From the NCBI GenBank assembly GCA_029204225.1, contig CM055097.1, positions 45,837,038 through 45,901,037 of the forward strand: a stretch of 64,000 nucleotides of DNA. The letters are read 5' to 3'. Shown here in pieces: positions 20,651-31,957 of this stretch (the first letter of the stretch is position 1; every line of letters begins with the position of its first letter). The translations under genes were made by a program, and so were the position numbers. The stretch comes from Diphasiastrum complanatum. Its lineage: Eukaryota > Streptophyta > Lycopodiopsida > Lycopodiales > Lycopodiaceae. Under the pieces are notes generated by a model. The model worked only from the letters and a program-made list of their open reading frames with translations. It ran no database searches and was not told the origin of the DNA.

Positions 20651-21255
20651 TTTGACGAACTAAAACTGAAGTTTATTTGAGCACCAATATTATGTCCCAT
20701 GACTGGATAAGGTTATTTCACATATATGTGGATGTTTCGTCATTCACAATAGGTGTTACTCTGAGTCAGAATGATGATGAAAAGAAAAATTATCCTATGT
20801 AATACGCAGGGCCTCAATTAAGTGCTTCTAAGAAGAATTATTTAGTGATGGAACAAAAATGATTGGGTATGGTGTTCACTATAAAGAAATTTTCACACTA
20901 TTTAATGGGCTACTCATTCATTTGTCATGTGGACTATTATGCTCTGAAGCATCTGGTCAATAACCCAAATTTGTTTGGCATAATAGCTCAATGGGTGCAG
21001 AAGTTCGATTACTAAATTGAAGTGCGACAAGGCAAGTACCATACTAATGCAGATTATTTATCATGCCTAAGAACTGGAACTAATAATGAGAACTTGAACG
21101 ATGATGTTTTGGATGAACAAATCATTTTAATATCATCCGAGAATTTGTTTTATTCAAAATCATTGAATATCTTCAAAACCAGAATTACCCCGCCAGGTAT
21201 GGCTCAGAACAACGAACAGTTTTTCAATATAAATGGGACCATACACTATACTTAA
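20640..21255 (+). pseudogene. Ty3/gypsy RNase H fragment
   Basis: With several stops: FDELKLKFI, then a segment equivalent to FHVFVDASxFAIGVTL, GPQLSASKKNYLVMEQK, FSHYLMGYSFICHVDYYALK, LVNNPNLFGIIAQWVQKFDY and RQGKYHTNADYLSCL. This is the RNase H of a gypsy element of a lineage different from the chromovirus copies. It ends where a copia RT begins at about 21300. Confidence 0.75.
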
Positions 21256-21309
21256 GGATGTACTTTCAACTTCACACCTCTTATTCTTTCTTGACTACTG
21301 TGCTTAAAG

Positions 21310-23100
21310 AACCAACATGTTGAGTTTGATGCTTTATTGGAAAATCAAACTTGGGATCTTGTCGATCTACCTTATGGAAAGAAGCCTCTTACTTGTAAAT
21401 GGATATATAAATTGAAATATAATCAAGATGGTTCCATTCATAAGTATAAGGCTAGACTTGTAGCAAAAGGATTTTTCCAAGTGAAAGGCATAGATTATGA
21501 TGAAACCTTTGCTCCTGTTGCAAAGCTTGTAACCATTAGATTGATCATATGTCTTGCTACTTCTTTCAAATGGGAGCTCTTTCAACTTGATCTGACAAAT
21601 GATTTCTTGAATGGAATCTGGGAAGAGGAAATTTACATGTGCCAACCCGAGTGCTTCATCAAAGATGGAGAAGAAGACAAAGTGTGATTTTTGAAGAAGA
21701 GTCTTTATGGACTCAAGCAAGCACCTAGAGCATGGTACTCTAGGTTGCACTCTTATCTTATTTCCATTAAAATTTGTTGTAAGTTCTTATGAACCATCAT
21801 TGTACTACAAATGTAATGATGAAAAGATCATTATTTTGGTTTTATATGTTGATGATATAATTCTCACATGAAATGATCTTGATGGCATTAGAGATGTGAA
21901 AATTTCCTTGTCTAGTGAATTTAAGATGGTAGATCTAGGACTTTTAAAAGTTATACTTGGAAGATAATGATTTTACTTTCATATGTCAATCTAAGTATGC
22001 TAGATCCATCTTAGAAAAGTTTGGCATCCTTTGAGGACATCACTACCTTTAGAAAGCTTATTGGTTCTTTGATCTATTTGACCATCACTAGACCACACTT
22101 TTAACATGGTTGTTACCTCTGGCTTTCCCACCAACTGGTGCACGAATCTTCTCCATCCCACTCTCAAGGCTGGTGATCCAATGAATGTTGATAACTACCG
22201 CACTCTCATGATCAGTCACACAATGGCGAAGCTTTATGGTTCAGTTCTGTAGTCTATGGTTGGATCCCAGGCGGAATCAAATGAGTTATCTACTCTTGGA
22301 CAGTTTGGCTTCAGACCCGGATATTCTACAAAAGCCTTTTTGAAGACCATAAAAGCTTCCTAGATTGTGGGCTTCACAATTAGATCTCGCCACCATGACG
22401 ACGCCTTGCCGCGTAAGAACAACATGACACTTTCAATCTTTTTGTCATCAAGAATTCCATGTAAATTGAAATAACTGCTTCTGTTGGCAAACTGAGTCAA
22501 TACATGCAAAGTCCACTAATAACTCATTGGAAAAGTGCCAAAAGTGTGTTAAGATACATCTCGGCTACAAGAAACTTTGGCATTGTTTATCAAGGGACCA
22601 ATATTTGTTTGAGAGCATACTCAGACTCAGATTTTGTAGGTGACAAAGTGGATAGAAGATTTACAATTGCCTTTGCTACATTCTTATGTGGAGGAGTTAT
22701 ATCTTGGCTTTTCAAAAAGCAAAATACCATCTCTCTTTCATCAACCGAATCCGAGTACAAAGCTATGACAACAACAACAAAGGAGATCATATGGCTAAGA
22801 AGACTTTTGAAGAAGCTTCAAGTGATCAAGGCTTAAGACATTCCATGTATTTATTGTGACAATCAAGCAACCCAACAACTTGCCAACAATCCGATCTTCC
22901 ATGTTCGAACCAAGCACATCAAAATTTCACACCATTTTGTGAGAGAGAAAGTGCAAGCAAAGGCGGTTAAGCTCATTCATGTTCCACCTTCAGATTTTAT
23001 TGCTAATATACTTACCAAGCCATTGGCAAAGGAACCATTTGTAAAGTTAAGATTAGCACTTGGAGTTGTAGATAGATGCATGTTAGATTTACCAAGCTAG
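21310..23100 (+). pseudogene. Ty1/copia RT and RNase H, interrupted
   Basis: RT: WDLVDLPYGKKPLTCKWIYK, YKARLVAKGFFQVKGIDYDE, TFAPVAKLVTIRLIICLATS (21350-21590), then [15 protein letters not shown] and LYVDDIILT-like text with a stop around 21840-21870. It passes LIGSLIYLTITRPH at about 22060-22104, where a composite insert begins. RNase H resumes at about 22495: YMQSPLITHWKSAKSVLRYI, AYSDSDFVGDKVDRR, SSTESEYKAM, and after an in-frame TAA at 22834, CDNQATQQLANNPIFHVRTK. Integrase and everything before it are missing. Confidence 0.85.
22105..22494. mobile_element. Composite insert in copia: LINE scrap plus gypsy gag scrap
   Basis: About 22105-22370 reads on the plus strand as LINE RT (FPTNWCTNLLHPTLKAGDP, NVDNYRTLMISHTMAKLYGS, TLGQFGFRPGYSTKAF). 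About 22375-22490 is nearly the same as 42176-42285, the minus-strand gypsy gag (TCGCCACCA...GACGC...TTGCCGCGTAAGAACAAC). The copia frame resumes at about 22495. Two unrelated element pieces thus sit end to end in one gap, which points to filler DNA at a repaired break. Confidence 0.75.
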
Positions 23101-23946
23101 ATTTTGAGGAGGAGTGTGCAGATGTCAAAATCATGCTTGATCTAGCATATCATGATTACACATGTGTTGAGCTTGTTCCTGTGTGTGAATTAAATGCACA
23201 TATCATTTAGATTAATCATATAGGATGTACATAGCATTTGATTTGAGATCTAGTGGCTAAAATGGCCAAAAACTAGTTTTCTAGCTATATACCACATGGC
23301 ACCTTTTTATTGGTAGAATGTGCTACACCATTAGTTTAGGATTGATCTCCCATGTGTAGATGTCTGCTCACACGTGTGGAAAAATCAGTAGAAGTCGAGT
23401 TTGCACTTGTAGTAGACTTTTATCTAGGTTCCTATAAATTAGGGAGATTGCCCGAAATTAAGGAGGTGCCTTAAATCATGGAAGTCATGGACCATGTGCC
23501 AAGTTTGATGTGATTGATGGATTCTTAGGTGACTAGGAACCCTCACACGTGCTAGATCTGTTGACTCAACAGTAGTTCGAGATCCCACTCATGTATATAT
23601 AGAGCCTCATTTGGCCATAATCAACAAGCAAGCTAAGTCTTGGTTTTGGAGCATTTCTTGAGTAGTTTCTCTATTTGTCTTGTGATTTTATGCATCTATT
23701 CGTTTCTAAGCTTAGTGTACTTCATTCTCTGCTGGTTTTCCAGACTCTGACAGGTTTTCACACGTGTGAAACCATCAAGGCAAAGTTTTGATCATATTTG
23801 ATTGTTCTTATTAGATTTCTTGATGTAGATTTGATCTAATGCTATCTAATCTTTTATAGATTAGTAGATCAATCTAATCTAACACCCAATCACTCTTGTG
23901 GATCTGATTTGGATCCATTCTTGGTCCTTTTTGCTGTACTTTCACA
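23101..23946 (+). repeat. Polypurine tract and 3' LTR of the copia element
   Basis: After the RNase H stop, TTTTGAGGAGGAG is followed by TGTGCAGATGTC (about 23116). The stretch ends TGCTGTACTTTCACA at about 23946, a typical copia LTR end. A CACACGTGTGAA motif at about 23760 recurs at about 52960 in the other copia LTR. Ends are by inspection only. Confidence 0.6.
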
Positions 23947-25990
23947 TTTTGCACCTCTTCCTTCCTCTTGACTCAATGTATGACAATGATAATGTGTTGT
24001 CTATGAGGATACTAGTACTATCCACGGATGATAAGCATATTGCTACTACTTGTATGGCTTCTATGAAGCACTATTGAATATAATGAGCATGATGTTTGTC
24101 AGTGCAACTAATACCTTTGATTGCTTGCTGGAAATTTGAATAGGAGGTTGATACTCTTATTACAATGTGATAACTCTTTAAACCATAAGTATGACCTACG
24201 CTTGACTAAGACAGTTAAGTCTCTAATTATGTGATGAAGTATTATTAGAATGCTATACTTGTCGTAACCAGTTCCTTTCGGTATGATTATACTAGTACGT
24301 AAGAAGGATATCACCTTGGCTAAGGAAGATGAGTAGCTCGCAGGAAAGGTCGTCAACGCACATCCAGGTATGAAGTTTTGTATTCTTTTAACAATGCGAT
24401 ATAATGGAATCTGTATAAATACACATACGACGCAGCATAGATGTTTAAACATGGTTAAAATGAGTATACATAGGATTATTAAAAGCTTGTGATTCTTACT
24501 CTCGGTGTATGAAGGTTGGTTCGAATTAAAAAAAATACCCGGCATGGATGTTTATACGTAAAAGTGCAAGTGAAAGTAGACTATATTGATAATTTCTGGG
24601 TCTGATTATGGTAGGCTTCTTGGAAATTAAGCCCACAGTGGTCTCCTTGGTGAATGACTAATTTCTATTTCATGATTCTTCCTACATGTTTATTGATCAT
24701 TGATCTAGGGTCAGGTGAAACCAACTTTGGTTCTACGTCTGCTCATCTGATACCTGCAGGCATCACAAACTTAGACAGCCAATTTATTTGAAGAACGTCT
24801 ACAATGGGCTTCCGGCTGATCTCCAGCAAAGGGTAACCAATCCTGTCATAATTTCAAGTTCAGATGTTAAGTTCAATAATCTGAAGTCATTGAAGACTTG
24901 GCCATTTTCAAGGACTTCCACGAAATTAGCATTTAGAACAAGTCTACAGAAATATATTTCTTTCACGACAGTCTGCAAAAATACTCTACGTGTCGCGATA
25001 GTCTGTAGAAATAAACTATGTTTTCAACAGCTTTGGCTTTTTCGCATTTGTCCGAAATGCAACACTTGCATAGTTCAAAAGTTTAACCGTTTTTAACACC
25101 TTCGGCTTCTTTGCATTTTTTCGAAAAATGCGAAGAGAGAGAAAATTCCCGAAGGTCATCTATTTTCATAAGTTAAGCTGTTTCAAAGGCACCTTCGCCT
25201 TTTTAAGGACACTTTCGGTTTTTTCGCAAAATCCCAAAAAGAGAGAAAATGCCAACGAGGAACGCTTCCAGTGACTTCCTGAAATTTGCGAAGTGAGAGA
25301 AAACCACTTCACGTAAAATGCGAAGTGAGAGAATTTGCGACGTCCTCATCCACGTCAACGATGCTAAATTATTGACCGTATACACTATGTACAGTTGTCA
25401 CAAAAGCCATATACTTTCAAGTACAACGACTTTCCTAATTAGGTGACAAGCATTGAATTTAATTAATGGACATATGAAATCTATAAATAGATCGTCCAAG
25501 CATAGATTAGTGGTTGCTCAGTCCATGAGGCACATTATTTGAACATCCCAATTACGCCGTCATTTTTGTTGTAATTGCTATTTTGTATTGTGCTTCAGTG
25601 TAATATAGCATCAGTTTTTATCTGTGTACAACGTAGATGAATGCTTGTTGTGATTGAATGCACTTTCATTGTTGTTTGATTGCACTTGTTTACTCACTCT
25701 GATCAGAACATGGACGTCTAAGACTCCTCAGTTTTGATCAGACGATGGCCATCTTTGACGCCTGAGGAACTCGCGATATCATACTGCTCTTCCATTTATT
25801 TCAAAATTATACTTCACGTTGAATCTGATTTCACCAGTACCACATACAAACCGTCTCTAATCTCTTCGGTGGAATGTACTCTTGTTTCAGAGTATGAATT
25901 AATTTTTAAGATCTTGTTGGTGTTGGAAGTAAATCTGATTTGTCAATGTTTGGCTAGATCTACTCACGATGTGGTGTAATATAGAGAGGA
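23947..25990. other. No gene recognised; hairpin-rich segment at 25.1 kb
   Basis: The minus-strand frame 24108-24545 (145 residues) and the plus-strand frame 24788-25096 match nothing I know and look like chance openings. Positions about 24930-25340 are built of short repeated motifs (ATGCGAAG, TTTGCGAAGTGAGAGA, TTTTCGCA) with hairpins. The part from 25440 has the style of an LTR end region. Confidence 0.4.
25100..25345. repeat. Cluster of short inverted and direct repeats
   Basis: Around 25110-25135 CTTTGCATTTTTTCG is followed by its near complement CGAAAAATGCGAAG. GCGAAGTGAGAGAA occurs at about 25287 and 25320, and GAGAGAAAAT at 25136 and 25241. The pattern resembles a small foldback transposon or an LTR regulatory repeat. 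Confidence 0.55.
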
Positions 25991-26009
25991 TCGTCCACTT
26001 TCTAAGTTT

Positions 26010-26789
26010 CTACAACAAGCTTCATCTGAAATACAGAAATAATCAACAAAGATGAGAGCACTAAGGCTTACCCAACTAGTGCGTGAAATGGAAAAAAAGC
26101 TAATTAGAAACAACAATAAAAATCCTTGCTAAGGCAAGCCCAACTAGCAAGGTTGCTAAACTAAGACCTAAATAAACATCCAGAGGGTTTGAAAGATAAA
26201 TTGCGGCTAACTAATAAATAACAATTAAATCATGCCACAATAATCCAATGAAAGGAGGCAAGAGGAGGCCTGAGCACCTTCTCTTAAGCTATGCACCTTC
26301 CAGTGGGAACACAAAGAAATAGAATGATAATCTCAAAGAGAGAGCAATTTTAGCATAATCTCAGAGTGTTGTTTACAAGGCAAATACCTCTCCTTTTATG
26401 GCAAGGAGAGTCTTCCATAACTTCTAACTTAGGATTTAGAACTTCAAAGTTTCTTAACTTAGAAAAACTTAAGATAAAATATTTCTAATCTTAAGTTTTC
26501 TAAGTCTAAGTTCTAAATCTAAGTTTAAGCTATTTTATTATTTTTTAAAGCTTCTACTCATGGGCTTACAAATACATGTCATGCTTCTTGGTTTCCAAGG
26601 GGAGGCTCAAACCTGGGACCAAAGAAACTTTGGATGCCAAGCCAACCTACAAATACATGTCACGGCGGAAGTTTAATAACAAACACTCGCACGTGGTCTT
26701 ACAAAACACATGTCACGGAGTTTTATTTTTCTCTTTTTTTATTTTTTTCTATGTTAGCACATATGCTAACATTATCCCCCTCCTTATTG
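26010..26789 (-). repeat. LTR (minus strand) after the unrecognised ORF
   Basis: On the minus strand, a purine tract AAGGAGGGGGATAA is followed by TGTTAGCATATGTGCTAACA (about 26788-26769), a perfect inverted repeat at the LTR start. The following 750 bases read like an LTR: A-rich part, a leader around 26400-26300, then TTCAGATGAAGCTTGTTGTAG at about 26010-26030. The right-hand end was not fixed and no second copy is in the window. Confidence 0.55.
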
Positions 26790-27735
26790 GATTGGTGGTC
26801 CCACACCAATCGAAGCCTTTTCTTCCTGGATCTTCTGTGCTTCATGGAGACGAGACTGTTGTTGTCGGGAGTGGTAGATTGTAGTGCCGATGCCCTCCAT
26901 CATTTGCCACCGTAGTTTGTTCAGGAAGGGCATGGGTTTGTCATAATGGAGCATACCTTGTAGGAAGTTATGGGTTTTCCATAGCTCCACCATATCAACG
27001 TGCAGGGCGGAAATTAGTGTCGCGCGATAATAGAGCCTTGCTATGCTGATATGGTCATCTTGCGTTCGCAGTGGTTTATTGATATCAAGAGCAATTGGGG
27101 GTAACCCTTGATCCCAAAAACCCTTGAGTTCTGTCAGAAATGCTACCAGGCCGCAATTATCCACAAATTATCTAACGTCGAGATCAAGATTGCCATGGTG
27201 CTTCTGGTAGAATACTTGGCAGTTGGTGACCATGTCTTCAGCTAAGTTGTCGGTATCGACGCTTGTGACCTTGTGAGCTTGGTGGCAAGGAACGGTTCTC
27301 GCCTCGCGGATTTGTGCGCATGTAGGAGAGAGCTTCGATATATCGTGCCATCGAGGTCTTACTTTGTAGGAAGAGCTGATGGCGCCAGAGAGGTTGTGGA
27401 TCCAGGAGTTTGACTACTTCTTTATGTGTTTGACTCTGGTCCAAATTTGGCAATATGTAGCCACCTCGCTCTTTTGTCGTTGGATATTTGTTGGCAAACT
27501 CCTCAGAGGCGCGCAACTCTTTGCTTGGTTCTACGGGTGTGATTCCGTACCGGATGGTTGGTGCTTCAGAGGCAATCTCATGTTGAATTTGGGAATAAGG
27601 TTCAGGAGAGAGAGGAGGCGAAGGGTTAGCTTCAGCAATTCTTTGTGACTTAGGAGAAAATTGTTGTAGAATAAATGGGGGGTTAGTGGTGTCGAGAGGG
27701 TTAGAAGCAGTAGAAGGAAAAAGGTAATGTTGGGA
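26784..27735 (-). pseudogene. Unrecognised ORF directly before an LTR; one frameshift and one stop
   Basis: On the minus strand a protein of about 300 residues can be followed from 27735 to 26786 with one or two frame changes and one TAA. The N-terminal part is Pro/Ser-rich (NPLDTTNPPFILQQFSPKSQ; NPSPPLSPEPYSQIQ). A globular part follows: KERGGYILPNLDQSQTHKEV, LDPQPLWRHQLFL, DNLAEDMVTNCQVFYQKHHG, FVDNCGLVAFLTELKGFWDQ, ISIARLYYRATLISALHVDM, LQGMLHYDKPMPFLNKLRWQ. The stop at 26784-26786 is followed at once by a polypurine tract and LTR. No RT, gag zinc knuckle or protease motif is present. It may be an extra ORF of an LTR element, a non-autonomous element's protein, or a captured gene. Its upstream end is fused to copia RT at about 27736. 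Confidence 0.5.
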
Positions 27736-27736
27736 T

Positions 27737-27850
27737 CTGATTTGATTTCATCAATTAAGCTCTCATTACTTCTTGTAATAATCAAATCATCCACGTACAA
27801 CACAATGAACACTATATCTGAATCTTGCCTTAGAATGTAAAGATTAGGAT
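27737..27850 (-). pseudogene. Copia RT fragment with the YVDD box
   Basis: Minus strand: FIVLYVDDLIITRSNESLID then EIKSD. It is the same family as the copia at 34.6 kb (LYVDDLIITESNERLIDEIK). It is preceded on this strand by gag, so protease, integrase and most of RT have been deleted, and it is followed by the unrecognised ORF. Confidence 0.8.
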
Positions 27851-27862
27851 CAGCATCACTCT

Positions 27863-28830
27863 TTACAGATCATCATCGTATTGATGTTGATCAGCATAAT
27901 AGTCTTCATAATAATCATCATCAAATTGATGTTGATCAGCATAATTGCTTGCTTGCCATTTGCCTTTTTTTTGTTCTATCTCCTTCTGTTTCTTGAAGCA
28001 TTCACGCTCCCAATGGCCAAGTTTGTTGCAATACCTACAATTTCCAAGTTTATTTTGCTTGGAATAGCTGCGTCCTTGACCTCGGCCTTGATTCCAATTG
28101 CCTCGATTTGGGCCATCATTGGATTGTTCTTGAAATTGTTGGAACGATCCATGATATGAGTTTCTACCTCTTGATTGGTGTCTTCCACGACCAAATCTGC
28201 CACCACGTCCTCTCACTGCAAGAGCTTGATCAAATCCCCTATTGCAATGACTCAAGTTCTCTTGACGTTGTTCTTCCTGCAAAAGCAATCCACCTAACTC
28301 TTCATAGGTTGGAAGATTTTCCCGTGTGGCTATACTTGTCACAAACATTTGATGTGACTCACTCAAACTATTCAATGTCAACTGCACAATCTCACGATCC
28401 TGTACTCACTCTCCAACTGCTAATTGGTCACGAATCTCTTTGATCTTCAGTAGGTGATCAGCAACAGTTGCACCGTCATCCATCTGTAATGTGTGCAGCT
28501 TCGTCTTCAGGAATAGCACTCGAGATGTGTTTGTGGTCTCAAGCAATGCCTTCAACGTATCTCATGCTTCTTTTGGTCCATCTGAATCCGAAATGTAGGG
28601 AATAATTGCATCTCCAACTGACTGTTGATGACATTTTGTGCTTTCCGTTTTCTCTTGTCAAATGTCCGCTGATCTTCTTCAATCATTGGCCTTGTCTCTT
28701 CACCTATCACAATCTCCCAAAGCTCTTTTTCCATCAAAATGTTTTTCAGTGTGAATCTCCAAACTGCATAGTTGCCGGCTCCTTCCAATTTGCTTGACTC
28801 ATTGAGGACACTCTCGCTTAGAGTTGCCAT
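27863..28830 (-). pseudogene. Ty1/copia gag with zinc knuckle
   Basis: ATG at 28830 (MATLSESVLNESSKLEGAGN) opens a copia gag: YAVWRFTLKNILMEKELWEI, then frame changes around 28560-28390, QLTLNSLSESHQMFV, YEELGGLLLQEEQRQENLSH, an Arg/Gly-rich linker, and zinc knuckle CRYCNKLGHWEREC (CX2CX4HX4C) at about 28043-28002. The C-terminus has a repeated acidic tail (ADQHQFDDDYYEDYY / ADQHQYDDD), which is unusual. It would bind the element RNA; this copy is broken. Confidence 0.85.
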
Positions 28831-28900
28831 TATTGAACAGATGAGTCCAGATCAAGTAATTTATCACACCACAAAACTATATATTTTTCTGGTTATAAAC

Positions 28901-29150
28901 ATGATACCAGAATGGAACACTGAAGTACGGCTGCTCAGGATCCTCCTTAACTTGTGTGCGTGGATCCAATATTGGAGCATGCAATATCGGACTGGAGTGT
29001 GGATGTACAACTACTCAAAATTTTCTTTAGCTCGTGCGCTTGGATTCGATATCGGTACGGACAATATTGGACTGGAGCGCGGATGTACGACTGCTCGGGT
29101 TTCTCTTCAGCTAGCGCGCTTGGATCCGATATTGGTACGGATATAAAAAA
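28901..29150. repeat. 80-bp tandem repeat, about 2.8 copies, next to the copia gag
   Basis: GTAC-centred units begin at about 28923, 29003 and 29083 with an exact 80-base period (GTACRRCTRCTC... GCTYGGATYCGATATYGGTACGG). They lie upstream of the copia gag on its strand. A possible primer-binding site, TGGTATCATG on the minus strand, is at about 28901-28910, so the repeats probably belong to the U5 or leader of that LTR. Confidence 0.8.
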
Positions 29151-29159
29151 AGAGAGAAT

Positions 29160-29500
29160 ATAGGAACTTTCAGAGGGAATATTCTAGATTTCCTACTTTG
29201 GCGTGGCGACTACGCCGCCTCCTCTTTGCTTAGATTTTGAAACGAGTGATCGTTCAAACAGACATATGTCAGTAATGTGAAAGGTATGAAGCCTCAAAGC
29301 TCTAAATGGCAGTACTAGACACTGTCTAGTGTGATTTGCAGTACCCCAAACAAACAAATGAGAGATTTCTTGGCACAACTCTCTGACAAATGACACTTCT
29401 CACAAAGACTAAAAAAAATTGTAAAACTTTTGTGGCAACCAGGAAGCAATTTATACAGGCTAATCTATCGGGATCATCCGGACCAAGCCATATAAAAGAA
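29160..29500. other. No gene recognised
   Basis: Probably the remaining LTR of the minus-strand copia, up to the start of the plus-strand gypsy remnant. The open frame 29193-29396 on the minus strand has no known motif. Confidence 0.4.
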
Positions 29501-29509
29501 AAAAAAGAG

Positions 29510-31957
29510 TTCGTGGTAACAAAAAATCTAAGTATTTTGATGAACTAGATCAAGCTGCATCTGAGTTTAGACAAAAGAAGAAATTGTCCCAGAAAAAGAC
29601 AAGAAGGACCAATGCGTGTTTCCATTGCAGTCAACCTGTTATGAAATTTTGCCTTGAGCGAAAGAAAGGTGCAGCTCAAGTGATTGAGATGCCAGGTAAA
29701 GAATGGAAATTAATAAAATTAATTGTGAGTGTGATTGTTCTTTCAGTACTAATTCATTCTTGCCAAAAGATTTATTTCGTTTGAAAGGCACTGTGAATGG
29801 ACATGGAGTTAGTATTTTAGTGGACAGTGGATCTACTCATAATTTCATTAACTTTGGTCTTGTGCAGAAACTCGAACTCAAAAATGAAGCCAGTAACCAT
29901 AGATATTGAGTATATCTAGCTTCAGAAGCAGAGTTGGAGATGTGGAATGTTAAAGTTCCAAGGCTCCCAGTTTGGATCCAAGATTACAGAGAGTTAATTG
30001 ATTTCCATGTTTTTGATTTAGCACGTACAGACATAATTCTAGGATACGAGTGGTTATTTAGTAAGCATCATGAGATAGTTTTTGAGAAGCATGTTCTCTC
30101 TTTTTAGGAGGGTAAAGACATAGTTACATTGTCTTAGAACCGGATATCATCATATTAGGATTCATCCGGAGGACGTGCAAAAGACTGGTTTTCGGACAAA
30201 ATTCGGTCATTATGAATTTCTTGTGCTTCCTTTTGGGTTGACGAATGCACCTGCTACGTTCCAACATATGATGAATGATCTTTTTCGTCCATATCTAGGG
30301 AAGTTTGTGGTTGCATTCTTAGATGATATTCACATCTACAGTAGGACACTTAAGGAGCATTTGAGTCATCTTAAGACTGTCTTAGATATTCTTAGGTGAG
30401 AGAAACTTTATGCTAAGGAATCTAAATATGAGTTCTTTAAGCACGAGTTGTTGTACCTCGGTCATAAGATCACCCGTAGTGGGTTGGAGATTGACAAGAG
30501 TAAGGTCAAAACAGTGCTTGAGTGGCCGATACTGAAGATGGTTAGAGAAGTAAAATCTTTTCTCGGTTTTATAGTTTTCTTTTGTAAGTCAATTGTAGAT
30601 CTCTCCGAGGTGGTTTGCTATTTCGGAATGAGAAAATTTGTGTACCAGCGGATGATGAGTTAAATAAGAGGATTCTTTATGTGTGTCATGACGTTCCCTG
30701 TGCCGGTCATCTGGGTATACACAGGACTTTGGACTTGGTCAGAAGAGAGTTCAATTGGCCGAAACTCAAGTCATTTGTCGAGTCTTATGTGATTAAATGT
30801 AGACCTTGTCAGTTAGCCAAAGTTGAACGCTTAAAGACTAGAGGGTTGTTACATCCCCTAGATATCCCTCAAAAAATGATGAAAAAGTATATCTATGGAT
30901 TTTGTGGTTGGACTTCCAAAGACCCAACGCCAAAATGATTCTATTTGGGTTGTGGTGGACAAGTTGACAAAGTTAGCTACTTTTATACCAGTCAAGTCAA
31001 CTGCTAAGGCTTCGGATTTAGCTTAGATCTTTGTGGAAAGATTATTTAGGCTTTATGGACTGCCAAGTGATATAGTTAGTGATAGAGATCCTAAATTTAC
31101 ATGTCACTTCTGGTCAGCTGTGTTCCATAAGCTTGAAACCTCACTTGATTTTAGTTCTTTTGATCATCCTGAATCAGATGGCCAGACTGAGAGAACTAAC
31201 CGGACTATGGAGGATATGTTGAGAACATATGTGTCTCACAGGCAATCTCAGTGAGAAGAATACGTTCCTTTGATTGAGTTTGCTTAAAATAGTAGGAAAC
31301 ATTCTGCTACTGAAATAGTCCGTCTATGTTGATGTATGATTTTCAACCTAGATCTCCGATAAATGTGGAGACAAAGTCTGTTAAGGTCCAGAATGCAGAT
31401 TTCTTGCATGATATGCGTGAAATGTTGCAAGTGGCCCATGATTGTATCCGGAGTGCTCAGGATAGAGCTAAACACTATGCCGATCTTAAGAGGTCTCCTA
31501 GAGATTTTAAAGTTGATGACTGGGTATATCGTTGAATACCTAAGGATTCTAAGACTATGCGTACGAGGAAGCACTATAAATTGTCTACGAGATATTGTGG
31601 ACTGTTTCAGATTATAAAGAAAGTTGGTTCTTTAGCTTACAAACTAGATCTTTATAACAAGTCTACAGCTCACCCAATTTTTCATGTAAGTCGTCTAAAA
31701 TTAAGTTCACATAAAGGTGATGTAGTTGGTCTTGGGGAAGGTCTTACCCATTTGGAGGACTTATCACTTAGTGTTTCTTTGGAACCTGAAAAAGTTATCA
31801 GAACCAGAGATAAACAATTGAGAAATAGTTCTATCTCTGAGTGCTTGATTAGGTGGAAGGGACGGACTGAAGATGATGATTCGTGGAAAAAGGTCAAAAC
31901 ATAAAGAATAATTTCCCTAGGTTTCACTTCTAGAGATAGAAGTGGTTCAAGGTCCAT
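29510..31957 (+). mobile_element. Ty3/gypsy remnant with several internal deletions
   Basis: Pieces in the correct order on the plus strand: end of gag with a damaged zinc knuckle (CFHCSQPVMKFC, His lost, at about 29620), protease with intact VDSGSTHNFI (about 29821-29850), RT from about 30135 ([38 protein letters not shown]), RT end to 30600, then directly the zinc linker (GHLGIHRTLDLVRREFNWPK, CRPCQLAKVERLK) because RNase H is missing, integrase (GLPSDIVSDRDPKF, DGQTERTN) and a tail to about 31900 (HPIFHVSRLKLS, IRWKGRTEDDDSW). The family is the same as the minus-strand element at 38-42.5 kb. It lacks the first part of RT and the RNase H. Confidence 0.88.

Noticed and set aside
24108-24545. 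145-residue minus-strand ORF
   Set aside because: Composition of translated AT-rich DNA and no motif; no second copy or splice logic supports it.
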